A stretch of DNA of 64,000 bases from Populus alba. Taxonomy: Eukaryota; Streptophyta; Magnoliopsida; Malpighiales; Salicaceae. Both the position numbers and the translations under genes were made by a program. Positions 43,152 through 55,400 of the stretch are shown here, piece after piece. Every line of letters begins with the position of its first letter. The stretch's first letter is position 1. The DNA lies in assembly GCF_005239225.2 (NCBI RefSeq), contig NC_133288.1, positions 6,157,035-6,221,034 of the forward strand, given 5' to 3'. The notes under the pieces were generated by a model that did not search any database, was not told where the DNA came from, and saw only the letters and a list, made by a program, of their open reading frames with translations.

Positions 43152-46100
43152 ATGAGGAATTTTGGATTGTGTGGTTTTATTGACTTAATTAAGATGTTTT
43201 TCATCAAAATCAACGCAGCTTTGCCGTCGTTATGGGCAATCCTTCTGTTTTTCCTGTTTCTACTGTGCCCTGCTACATCAAGCCTTCACAGTCGTCAGAG
43301 TGGTTCAACCAAATTTAGACACCAAGCAGTAGTGGCACGCCACGGTGCTGTAGCTACTGATGATGGTAGATGTTCCAGAATCGGGATTGATGTTCTTCGT
43401 GAAGGAGGTCATGCTGTCGATGCCGCTGTAGCTGCTTCTCTTTGTTTGGGAGTTGTGAGCCCAGCATCAAGCGGCATCGGTGGAGGAGACTTTATGCTTA
43501 TCAGACTTGCCAGCGGGGAGGTACATGCCTATGACATGAGAGAAACTGCCCCAATGCAAGCTTCTGAGGTACTGAGGATTCTGACAAGTCTTTCCTAGAA
43601 TATATGTGATGACCATCTTGAGTACAAAATATCGACACCAATAAAGGGAAAACATGTTACAATTTGGCACATCAACAAATGAATAGTAACAGGTTTTTCC
43701 TTCATTTTTTTCCATTGATTTGGCAGTATTTTGGAGTATGGCGATTCCTTCCTCTCTCCATCGTTTTCTTCCCAATAGACCAGTAGTGTTTTCAGAACAT
43801 TCGGAGTCAATATGTATATATATATAGATTACCTCACTTGCATTAGCTGCTGTCCAAGTTATATTGCTGATTGGTAATTGCCACTGTTTTAAGTCTTGTT
43901 TTGTTGATAGATGCACATCCACTTTGTGGAGAGCTTCCACTGGAGGCAAACGGAATTTTTCATTTGAAAGATCCAGCAAGGGCTGAATGTCGCCATCTGC
44001 CATGCTTTTCAGTCCTTTTATTGAAAATTCAACCATTTATTGTCTGGCATTTCTCGATTTATCCCCCAAGAATACAATTTCTCCATGTGGTTCAAATCTT
44101 CTGCATATGCTTTCACATTCAGGCCATGCATCCTGATATGGTGTGTATCGATTTATCACCAAGGAAATTGGGGGTACGACGTAGCCTACTGTCCGTATAT
44201 TTTTGAATCGCTTCTAATATTGATTTTGCAAATGCAATGTGCCTTGTGCTAAAACCAAGACGCTTCTAGAAACTATATCTAATTACTTTTTTGTTGCGAA
44301 TATACTTTTCTGCTTTCGTGTTTTCATTTTGTTTTATTTGTTGGGAAAACTGATAGATTCAAGATTGATAGGTTTCTGGACTGTGCTATGTACTAAATAA
44401 TCTGTTCACCCATTTTTCGCAGAATATGTATGATGGAAATGCTACTCTAAAAGCAAGAGGTGCCCTATCCATAGCTGTCCCAGGGGAACTTGCTGGCCTT
44501 TACAAATCGTGGAAACATTATGGAAGGCTCCCATGGGAAAGGCTTGTAAGGCCAGCTGAGAAGCTAGCTCGCAGAGGATTCAAGATTTCACGATACCTCC
44601 GCATGCAGATGGAAAAGACAAAACCAGGTATCTTGGCAGATGAAGGGCTTCGCAACGTTTTTACATCAAATGGTGATCTCTTGCAACAAGGTGATATCTG
44701 TTACAACAAGAAACTAGCGGACACGTTAAGAACAATTTCGAAAGGAGTGGGGGCCTTTTATAATGGACCAATAGGTTTCAATTTAGTAAGAGATGTTCAG
44801 AAACTTGGAGGGATACTGACAATAGAAGACTTGCGGAGGTATAAAGTCAGAGTTAGAGAACCCATCATCACTAACATCCTAGGCTACAAAATAATTGGAA
44901 TGCCTCCCCCTTCTTCAGGGGGTGCTTCAATGATGCTTGTAAGTGCACCTCTGTGCCTGTTTATCTTCTGGCTTTAGAGAGCAAAAATACAAAAAACACC
45001 AATAATCTAGGATCACTGTTCCCTTTGCCACAGATTCTGAACATTCTTGCCCGATACGAAGTGCCGGAAGGCATTTCTGGTCCCCTTGGGTTCCATCGAC
45101 TAGTTGAATCTTTAAAGCATGCGTTCGCTGTGAGGATGAAGCTTGGCGATCCTGACTTTGCTGATGTTGCTCAAGTCGTATCAGATATGATCTCTCCCAA
45201 ATTTGCAGAAGAGTTGAAGAAAACCATTTATGACAACATGACTTTTGATCCTGGTCATTATGGTGGAAGGTAAACAGAGTAGCAACTGTAGCATAAAATT
45301 TGTTTTTGCACACAAATAACTGAATATTTTCTAATATACATTAATTCCCTTTATGTTCATGTTCAATTGCAAGAACCTGTAAAATTTTATGTTGATTAGG
45401 AGTGGATGATCCTGAAAACCATTGTTAGATGATAGGTAGTTCATTGCTTGATTACGTTATTGAATTTTTCCTCAAACTTACACGGTGCATTTCCTAATTC
45501 TTCACATGATCCATTCGCTGGGTGGTTTGGAAAAACAGAACATGATGGGCAATTCATTGCTTTATAATGTTACTGAGAGAGGCAAAGTAGTTCCTCCAGA
45601 TTGTCCGAACTCCCAACATTTTCAGTATCGTGGCACGTGCTGAAAGATGCAGTATAAGTTATTCCGACAATCTATATTCTGTACCTATCATCTTTACCAA
45701 GTTCTGCGTTTTGACAGGTGGAACCAGATTAATGATCATGGCACGAGTCATATATCCATCGTAGATAGCGAGCGGAATGCTGTCTCCATGACCAATACTG
45801 TGAATGCATACTTTGGGGCACAGATACTTTCTCCAAGTACAGGAATAGTTCTGAATAATGAAATGGATGATTTCTCCATGCCTGGGAATAATACAGGGCA
45901 TGTTCTACCACCTGCACCTCCTAATCTCATCAGGCCTGGGAAGAGACCATTATCATCCATGACACCTACTATTGTGCTGAAGGTCTGCAGCTTTGTGATT
46001 TCTTTTGCTCAAACAGAAACAGATGGCCAATTATGATTTCCAACATTTTAAAGGCTTGGGGGGCAGGGGTTTCCGGTCTCAAATGAACCATAGCGCCGGC

Positions 46101-47071
46101 CCACAGTCATGCTCAAACAGATACAGACTGTGATACTCGATTATAAATTGTATATGAACTACTGTTATGTTTATATATAATTCCATTTAAACTTTGACCC
46201 TGACACCATCCTTGTTTTTCATTATTTCAAGACCTTCTGCACATTTTAACACTGCAATTTTTTTTTGTCTTGTGCATCCCTCCACAGGACGAGCAACTGA
46301 AAGGTGTGGTGGGCGCAAGTGGGGGATCCATGATCATTGCCGGGACTACGGAGGTTCTCTTAAATCATTTTGCGAAGGGAATGGATCCACTCTCTTCTGT
46401 CTTGGCTCCAAGAGTCTATCATAAGGTTTTATCTAATCCCAAGCTGCTAAATTTTCTCTTTTACTGCTTTTGCAAGCACACCAAGTTTAGTAGCTTTGCA
46501 TTCTTACCCTTTGTGTGATCTCCTGACATTGGAGGGACTCCTGAAAAACTTTTTCTTGAAAAAATTATGGATGAGATGGGATCTAGGTCTTAGCATTTTG
46601 TAGAACAAGCTGATGCAAAAGTTGCATCCACTCTGTCTTCATAAAGAGTTGATGGTCCTAGATAGGTTCATCTTTGTTTGTGAAAAAAGATCCCACGATC
46701 GAGTACTAGCTGATTTCCAGCCTTACCTGAAATCTGATAGCTTTTTTTTTTTTTTTCTTGATTGTGATGAACTTAGTGGCTTCATTTCTAACCTTACTAG
46801 AAACCTGATAAACTGTCACACGTGTATGCAGCTAACTCCCAACGTAGTACAGTATGAGAATTGGACAACAGTGTACGGCGAACACTTCGAACTCCCGGCG
46901 GATGTCAGGGCATTCCTCCAGAAAAGAGGCCATGACCTGGAAGGCATTGCTGGTGGAACCATTTGCCAATTTATTGTTCAGGATTTAGAGGCTGCAGAAG
47001 GAAATAAGCTCATGGGAAAGCTGGTAGGAGTTAGTGATCCAAGGAAAGGAGGGTTGCCTGCTGGTTATTAA
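43152..47071 (+). CDS. GGT: gamma-glutamyl transpeptidase
   Basis: Six exons: 43152-43568, 44423-44938, 45034-45269, 45718-45982, 46288-46425 and 46832-47071. All are GT-AG with consistent phase, giving 603 aa. A hydrophobic segment at ~26-43 (LWAILLFFLFLLCPATSS) looks like a signal anchor. The large-subunit part has AYDMRETAP, whose Arg binds the gamma-glutamyl group. The GGT signature TSHISIVDSERNAVSMTNTV starts at T399; T399 in HGTSH should be the autoprocessing and nucleophilic residue. IVLNNEMDDFS, RPLSSMTPTIV and the GASGGS loop follow, and the protein ends VSDPRKGGLPAGY. The enzyme hydrolyses glutathione and glutathione conjugates. The membrane-anchor N-terminus and the small-subunit sequence look to me closer to the vacuolar GGT4 type than to apoplastic GGT1/2, from memory only. 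All catalytic elements are intact. Confidence 0.92.
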
Positions 47072-47419
47072 AGTCGTGAGCTGATTTTAGAATACACATA
47101 AAAGGGTTACCTTTTTTTTCTTCCATTTAAATTATAAACAAACTAATTAGTTAAGTAATCCACGGCATTTTCCCTATTTTGCCCCTCTCGACACAAAAAT
47201 AAAGCCTTGAAATGGGGATATTTTTGTCTTTTCATATCAACACAAATGCCTTTTAAGAAATCATTCGGGCACAAATGTTTTTTTTTTTTATTAGTTTTTT
47301 ATAGGCCAAAAAAATTGTTGATTAATTTTTTTTTATTTTTATTTATACCCTTTGTCCTTTAGATGACATGTGTTGCAACAAGACAATTAAATACGCTTTT
47401 GGCTTGCTTTCATCTTTTT

Positions 47420-47600
47420 CCTAGAGGGTGTTTTGGGTTGTGGTAGCGGTTGCTTTTCAAATAGATTTTTTCGTGCCTTAAAAGCATGCCAATAATGTTT
47501 TTTTTTTTTTTTTTTAACATCAGCACATTCCAAAAAGTACAAATCGTACTCAATTTTAGCAAAAAAAAAAAAATTTTGAATTTTTGAAAACCCTTTGGCC
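47420..47600. repeat. dispersed AT-rich repeat, MITE-like (copy c)
   Basis: It runs from GAGGGTGTTTTGGGTTG through TTGCTTTTCAAATAG, CGTGCCTTAAAAGCATGCC, a T18 run, ACATCAGCACATTCCAAAAA and GTACAAATCGTACTCAATTT. Together with 48345-48535 it gives the fullest view of the family: a 'gtggtagcggttgcttttcaaa...' start and a '...aacatcagcacatcaaaa.gatccaaaaagtacaaac...' end. Confidence 0.6.
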
Positions 47601-48344
47601 CACCTTATGCCAAAAAGGCACTTAGTGGCTTGCTTGCATCGCTCGAAGAAGGTCTCCTCTTTTTTTATATCCATTTCTTTATTAGAGAGCCAAAGCTTGA
47701 CTTTACTAAAAAAATAGAGAAATAAAATGATATTCAGTGTATAAAAAAACCTTGAGTTTGGGGTTTAAGAGAAAAAGAGAGTTTTAAGGGTTTTTTTTAT
47801 GCTGTTATGCATTGAAGAGCAAGACAGTTGCTATGAAAAAAGAGATAAAGAGCAAGATAATGCAAGATAATTGCCAAAAAAATAAAGTCGGGTCTTAGTA
47901 AAGTTTATCCAGGTTTACCGAGTTTTATCAAGCCAAATCTCTAGTTTTTTTTTACTTAGACCTTACCTGATCTCGGGTTAACTTAGTCGATCGAGTTTCA
48001 AAACTATAAAAATAATTAAAAAAATATATAAAAAGTAATGGTTTAATGGGCTAAATCAAGGTTTTTTTACTAAATTTACTAATACTATGGTGACATGACT
48101 ATTCAAAGTTTGAAAATCAACATGATGTAATTTAGATGTCACCAAGCTAATCCTATCATATTTTCACCTCTGTAAGACTTAAGTTGGCTTGATAAATTAA
48201 GAGTCTGTTATTGTATTTTAATTTTTTTTAAAACATAATTATTTTATTTCAAATTAAATGTTTTGATATTTTAATATTGTTTTAATATATTGATTTTTAA
48301 AATAATTTTTTTTTAAATAACCACCACACACTCTATCAAATAAA

Positions 48345-48535
48345 TTCTAAAAAAGTTTTCAAATAGCTTTTCGTGCCGAAATACATGCCAATGATGTTTT
48401 TTCATTTTTTAAACATCATTTTTGACATTAACACATCAAAATGATCCAAAAAGTACAAACCAAACTTAATTTTAACAAAAAAAAAAATTTTAATTTAGGC
48501 AAAACACCGTTTGAAATGCAATATCAAACGGTGTC
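48345..48535. repeat. dispersed AT-rich repeat, MITE-like (copy d)
   Basis: It shares TTTTCAAATAGCTTTTCGTG, CCGAAATACATGCCAATGAT, TTAACACATCAAAATGATCC and AAAAAGTACAAACCAAACTT with copy c. Its end contains ACACCGTTTGAAATG and ATCAAACGGTGT, a short inverted repeat (ACACCGTTTGA/TCAAACGGTGT) that could be a terminal repeat remnant. Confidence 0.6.
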
Positions 48536-48631
48536 TAACTCAATAATTTCCTAACTTGTCAATTTTAAACATGACATAGTAAATCAACACAATATTCTAT
48601 TGATTTAAGATTTAACCGAGTCAAGTCAAAG

Positions 48632-48633
<2 letters not shown>

Positions 48634-48666
<33 letters not shown>
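48634..48666. repeat. TA microsatellite
   Basis: An uninterrupted AT dinucleotide run of about 16 units. Confidence 0.95.
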
Positions 48667-48671
<5 letters not shown>

Positions 48672-49029
48672 GATGTTTTAGACTAATTTTTTTAAAATCA
48701 AAAGCTGGGTTAATCATCCCAGATCAATCCCCTAATCCGTAAGGATCAACAACCGGATAGGCCTAATTCATATAGTGGAAAACCAACCTTAAGATTAATT
48801 AGAAAATAGGCGGGATAACCTTCCGTCCCAAAAATTCGCCCACAGTAATCCTTCCAAGTTCCAAGAGTTACTTTGGCGCCAAAAATTCAAAAAACACTAA
48901 ATTAATAATTAATTCCTAAACAATTAATTAGCCAATCAATCAAATCAATCGAAAGTCATAATAACCCATGCCCTATTCTCTATTCTTTCCCTACTTTATT
49001 CCACACACAAAAACATAAATAAATTAATA

Positions 49030-49280
49030 AACCCAATTTTTTACAGCACTTTTTAAAACAGACAGTGTCTGAAAACTCTGCCTCTCTTATTAGAATTGTA
49101 CTGTGACGTAATTAATTTTTAAAGTGTTTTTTTAAAATATATTAGAATAATATTTTTTTATTTTTTTAAAATTTATTTTTAATATTAATATATTAAAATA
49201 ATTTAAAAATATAAAAAAAATACTTAAAAAAAAATTTAAATTTTTGACATACCGCGGCAGCCGCTTTTACAAACGGGTTC
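49030..49280. repeat. dispersed AT-rich repeat, MITE-like (copy e)
   Basis: It reads AATTTTTAAAGTG-type AT-rich core with ATATTAATATATTAAAATAA and ends ACATACCGCGGCAGCCGCTT, TTACAAACGGGTTC. The GC-rich end 'CGCGGCAGCCGC' followed by 'aacgg' recurs in this repeat class. It lies just upstream of the JmjC gene and may affect its promoter. Confidence 0.45.
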
Positions 49281-49432
49281 TTTTTTTTTTTTTTTTTTTT
49301 TTAATTATAAAAACAACTCAGTGTGCCACTCTCAGTAAAGCTTCACCCTTTCTAAAACAAGAAACTCAAGTCTCTCCTTTTTGTTTCTCTTTTTTTTTTT
49401 TTTTGTCCTGCTAAAAGCTTGAATATTTTGTG

Positions 49433-52400
49433 ATGACAAGAGTCGGGAAGCGGCAGAGACCGGCGACATCGACGGAGGGGGTGATGGAGGAAGCTGCGGA
49501 GAATGGTGGGCCTGAGGAGGAAGTGAAGGAAAGCGGGGGTTTGTTTGAAAGTAGTGAAAATGAAGGGAAAGTGGAGGAAACTTGTCATTTCGATAAGGAG
49601 GGTGTCTCAAATAAGGGAAATAGGGAGTGGAAGGTAAAGGAGAGTGAGAGTAGAGTTAGTGAAGAAGAAAGGGAAGGTAATGGTGTGGAGGAAGGGCGAG
49701 AAGGTGATATGAAGGAGAATGTGAATACGGGTAAAAAGAAAAAGAAGGGAAAGAAGAAAGAAAATGAACATGAGGAGTTGGAGGGGGTTTTAAGGGAGGC
49801 GAATAGTAAGAAAAAAGCAAAGGAGAGTGAGAGTAAAGTTAATGAAGAGGATAGGGAAGGTAATGGCGTGGAGGAAGGAAAAGAATGTAATTTGAAGGAG
49901 AATGCGAAAGAAGGTAGAAAGAAGAGGAAGGGAAAAAAGAAAGAAAGTGATAATGAAAAGGGGGTCTCATCTGTTGTGAAAGAGAAGAAAAGGGTGAAAT
50001 TTGCTGAGAAAGAGGTGGCGAGTGTGGAAGAAGGCGAATTTGGTGATAAAAGTGAAGTGGGGTTTGTGAAGAAGGAAGATAGAGGGTTAGCTTGGAAGGA
50101 AAAACAGGAGGCGGGCACTGAGGAAGAAAAAGAGATAGCCGTAGATAATGGAAAAGAAGGTAAATTTGATGGGAAAAGGGAAGAGAAAGGGAAAATGAAG
50201 AGGGAGAAGAAGGGAGGTAAATTCAGGAATCAGGAGGTGGATGACGAGGAAGGGAAAGAGATTGGAGAGCTGGGAGTTGAAGGGAAGGAAAAAGTGAGTT
50301 TTGATGAGAATGAAGGAGAGAACGGGGAAGGTGGGGGGGATGAGGAAAGTGAAGGGCTTTCTACAAAGAACAGTGAAAAGGGTGTGAAGAAGGGAGCTGA
50401 ATTAGGTAATGAGGAGGAGGAGAGCGAGGAGGAGGAGACTGTTGTCGGCGTGGAAGAGAATGGAGGTCCATTAAAGAAGAGGCCTAGGAAAAATGAGAAG
50501 AAGGTGAATTATGCTGAGATTGATAGTGCATTAAATGAGGTAGTGCTTGGGGAGAAACATAGGAAGAGCAGGAAGAAGGATGGAGTCTCGGAGAGTAGAA
50601 AGAAGAAAGCACTCTTGGAGAATGATGGACTGGAACGTGAGAAAAAGAGTGAAAATGGTGATGTAAACAACGAGGAGAAGGGAACTGTATTGGATAATGA
50701 GGAGGTGGAGAGTGAGGAGGGGAAGGAGGCTGTTGTTGGTGTGGAAGAGAATGGAGGTCCCTTAAAGAAGAGGCTGAGGAAAACTGAGAAAAAGGTGAAT
50801 TATGCTGAGATTGATAATGCATTAGACGAGGTAGTGTTTGGGGAGAAGCATAGGAAGAGCAGGAAGAAGGTGAATTATGCTGAGATTGATAATGCATTAG
50901 ACGAGGTAGTGTTTGGGGAGAAGCATAGGAAGAGCAGGAAGAAGGTGGGAGTCTCGGAGAGTAGACAGAAGAAAGGGGTCTCGGAGTGTGATGGATTGGA
51001 AAGTGAGAAAAAGAGGGAAAACGGTGATGTGAATAGTGGGAAAAAGAGAGTGAGTCAAAAAGGGAAAAAGAAGCAGGAGGTGCGGGAGAAAATTAAAGGA
51101 GAAGAAGAAATGGAAGAAAGTGGTGAAGGCAAAGGTGAAGGAGATTCTTTGGTGATTTGCACTGGGACAGGTTATGGGCCCAGGAGTCAGAAAGACCAAG
51201 TTGGGCAGAGCAGCAAATCCTGGCGCACTAGTCAGGTAACTAATCTATTTGGTTTATTGTTGATATTGTCTGTTTGATTAACTAATGGCTGTTTACGTCC
51301 TGGAATTTGGATTTGCAGTTCACTGAGGAAGCGTGTTTAATGTGCCACCAATGCCAGAGAAGTGATAAAGGCCGTGTCATTCGATGCCTGAAATGTAAAA
51401 GGAAGCGCTATTGTATCCCCTGCTTAACAAAATGGTATTGTTTACGATTATTTGCATTATCTCTTGTAATCTTTTGTTCTCTCATTGTACGTGTATTCAA
51501 ATATATTTGTAAAGGGTGGTATTTTTTAATCTAAATTAACTCTCAATTATGCATTTAATGTAAGATATTGATTTGTAGTTCATCCTATTGTTTGCTGTGA
51601 ATTTCATGAATTTGTATGTTATTACCTAGCTTGTGCTTTCCTTTTCTCATGCATGCTTATGCTTGCGAAATGTTATAATGGGGCGAGCTTCTCGTGCTTT
51701 GGTTCTTTTCTTCTATCCGAGATTTATTTTGTTTTTCAACGAAAATTATATGGAGGAAATAGTTTACTGTTAGAACACGTGATAACATGCATGATCTGTG
51801 TGTACTGATAGATCTAATCCAATTTCAATCCAACTCATTCGCAACATGACATTCTGGATACAAGTAAATAAGCATATGATGTACTGTTTTGAAATTTTAG
51901 CACCTGCTTGGACAATCAACAAGAAAACGACATGGCTTAGACATGTTTTAGTGAGTTTCAATCATCTTGAAAATGTCTATGGTTTAATCCCTCTAACATT
52001 GATTTCGTTGCTTAAGGAACTCTTGGTTTATGTTGTAGGTATCCTAAGATGACAGAGGATGATATCGCTAGTGCTTGTCCAGTTTGTCTTGGAAATTGCA
52101 ACTGTAAATCTTGTTTGCGTCTAGATGCGCCCGTAAAAGTATGTTATCTAATTTTGCAGATCAATCTTCTTTATGTATTTGTTAATGATTTTAATTGTAA
52201 GTGTGAGATGTAACAACTTTACCTCTTGTCTGCAGGACCTGAAAAATTTAAACCTGGAAGTAAGCGAAGAAGAAGAAGTGCAGCACTCTAAGTTTTTACT
52301 TTGTTCACTTCTTCCATTTCTGAAGCGGTTAGATGCAGAGCAAATGACGGAGAGAGAAATTGAGGCTAGGATAAGGGGTATTCTTTCGTTTCAAATATTT

Positions 52401-55400
52401 GGAATTGATTTCATAAGCAATAAATATTTTTCAATGATTCAGTTTAAATTTCAAAATGGTATTCGTTTAAGTATGTCTGAAATTGATAAAAAATAAATTT
52501 TGCATAAAAAAGTGTTGCTCTTATGGGATGAAATGATTGTCTGTTGTTTTGATGGTCATATTCCCAAATCTTGTGATTATTTTTTCTTTATTTGTCATGA
52601 TTTGTGTTTTAAGAATAAATCTTTTCATTATATATTATGTTCTGTGTTTTTCTTTTTGATTGGATGTAGAAGACCTTTCTTTTAGTTATACTTGCAGTTA
52701 CTCCAAACTAAAAGTTGCATTAACAAATGATTGGTTATAGACTTCTAAGAAATTAATCATGAGCATGCACTCTATGCATGTGCTTGTGCCGCTTGTTGGT
52801 GCAGAGATGTCTGTCTATCTATGTTTTATGATGAGCATGCTTTATGAATGAGTGGGTAGCTGAAGGGTGCTTGTCCTTCTATTTATAGAGAGTTGGCCTT
52901 CTTGCTTGTCAGATCACTAATAGTTTATTTCTTCAGGTGTGCCACCTGCAGACTTGCAGATAGAAAATGCTAGCTGCCCTGCAGATGAACGCATGTTCTG
53001 GTAAGTTCTTTTTGAGATATCGAAGTTTCTCACCATTTCTTTTTCTAGGTAAGATTTGATACAAACCCACCTTTTGTGTTTTTTTTTTTTTCAGTGATAA
53101 TTGCCGAACTTCTATTTTTGATTATCACAGAAGTTGCTCAAATTGCTCTTCTGATCTTTGTCTTCTCTGTTGCCGTGAGATCCGTGCTGGATGCTTGCAA
53201 GGTGGTGGGCCGGATGTGGTTATGGAGTATATTGACAGGGGATTTAAGTATATGCATGGTGAACATGAGGAAATAAAAGATGAATTGCTGGCTGGTTCGC
53301 CTAAAAAGACTGTCTCTGAGAATTTTATAGGGCCAAAGTCTGGATGGAAAGCGAATGAAGATGGAAGCATTCATTGTGCTTGTGGTAGTGGCAATTTACA
53401 ACTGAAATGTTTGTTCCCAAACACAGAAGTTAATTTCTCAGTTTCAGTTTCAGAGTTGGTAAAGAAAGTCGAAGATGTGTTAAAAAACTGTGAAATTGAC
53501 TCTGCTAATGCTCCTGTTGAACTATGCATGTGTTTTAATTCGAATGGCAATCCTGATAGCTGTAATGGTAACGAGTTGTTAAAAGCAGCATGTCGAGAGG
53601 ATTCTGATGGTAACTATTTGTTCAATCCAAAAGCCAAAGATATCAAGGAGGATGACTTGAAACATTTTCAGTTCCATTGGAAGAGAGCGGAGCCTGTGAT
53701 TGTTAGCAATGTGCTTGAGACTGCTTCTGGGTTAAGTTGGGAGCCGATGGTCATGTGGCGAGCCTTCCGCCAGATCAAACATGAAAAACATGGTACACTT
53801 TTGGATGTTAAGGCAATTGAGTGCCTGAGTTGCTGTGAGGTCAGTGTATTTACCTCTTCTTTTTTGTGTTTCTGCGGTGCATTGAAGGCAAAATTTTGCC
53901 ACCTTTTATTGCTTGATTTTGATGCTATTTTCTGATAATCATGGGAGGGTCTAAATCCACGATCATATAATTCAAATCCACAACAAAAGACTTTCTTTTA
54001 ACCGAAACTGATTACATGTTACAAAGAGCTCGCATAACATTGTATTATAGCATTTCTTGCCCCATATTGTCTCTCACCAAGCTCGAACCACAGTAGACCT
54101 TCCTCATCCTTTCTTCTCCATAACATTCTCTTTGTGAAGCCTAAAACCCCTTGCTAGTTGCTGCATTACCTTTCAACCAAGAACCCATTTCTCATAAAAC
54201 CTAGCTTTGCCATGGCTGCGCCACTACCATCTGAGCCGTCACCAAACAATCACTGCTCCTAATGCATCTGAGCTATTTCAACCACTAACAACCCAAATAA
54301 TTATCACCGCCATAAGAAAAACTCAGCTACAACTTTGCTAATTGAAATTGGATGAGTTTTTCAAATAGTTCTGGCAAATTTTTGGTAGACTTCATTATCT
54401 CAATTGATCTCTTTCCTGTTGAGCACAAATATTTTGATGCTATTTTCTGATAACTATGGCTGTGAATCATTCTCCATTTATCTTGATAACTATGCGTGCA
54501 ATCTGTATTGAAATGTCATCACTTGTTATGATCTTTAGCATGAAGCTCAATTCTTGATGAACGCAGGTAGAAATTAATGTCCATAAATTCTTTACTGGTT
54601 ACACGGAGGGAAGGTTTGATGGTAAAAATTGGCCTCAGATACTGAAGCTGAAAGACTGGCCCCCATATAAAACATTTGGTGAAAGTTTGCCACGACATGA
54701 TGTTGAATTCACCTGTTGTTTGCCCTTCAAGGAGTATAGTGATCGCCGCAGTGGACCTTTAAACCTTGCTATCAGGTTGCCTCAGAATTCTTTGAAGCCA
54801 GACATGGGGCCGAAGACATATATTGCTTATGGATTTCCTATAGAGCTTGGGCGTGGAGATTCTGTTACCAAGCTTCATTGTGACATGTCTGATGCGGTAT
54901 GTTTGTTTCCTTTATTCTTGTTCAGATAAAAGAAGATATAGTAGTGACAGAAAGAGAATGAAAGGTTAGAAATCAATAAGAATGACACATCCTTCTGAAA
55001 AAGGCTGAAAGGTGAATTCCATAACAAAAGTTATGACAACTTAAAATTTCCTTAGTGTGCCATGTTCAGTTTTTCTTGGAGGCCACATTTTAATTGCTGA
55101 CTTACAAAGCCATGCTTTAATTACTTTTATTCTGTAGATATCACAGGCTTAGATTTGGGAGCTTTGAAAACTATAGTCAGGGATCAGCATCGTGTCTTGT
55201 TCCAAATATTGCATAAAAAATCAAGAAAGTGACTTTAAGCAGCATAGGGTATTTTCAGTAGTGATACTCAACTAACTGTTGTATGATACTCTTTGTATGA
55301 GTTGTGTTTGAATTTTTTTCCAACCTGCTTAGAGAAAAGGTAATATTTTTTGGTCTGCAAACATGAGGTTGCAAACTTGATGCTTGAACGCAAGCTCTCA

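Larger units (their letters stand above)
47072..49432. other. repeat-rich spacer between GGT and the JmjC gene
   Basis: It contains the GGT 3' UTR, three copies of the dispersed AT-rich repeat (47420, 48345, 49030), a TA microsatellite (48634-48666), and the promoter/5' leader of the JmjC gene with T-runs at 49279-49302 and 49390-49404. No gene is seen. Confidence 0.6.

Noticed and set aside
43467..44036. 189-codon minus-strand ORF across GGT exon 1 and intron 1
   Set aside because: It is partly antisense to GGT exon 1 and partly intron, and has no recognisable motif.
49585..51199. Long minus-strand ORFs (up to 177 codons) opposite JmjC exon 1
   Set aside because: The Lys/Glu-rich plus strand yields Ser/Phe/Leu-rich antisense frames with few stops. 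No independent evidence of a gene exists.
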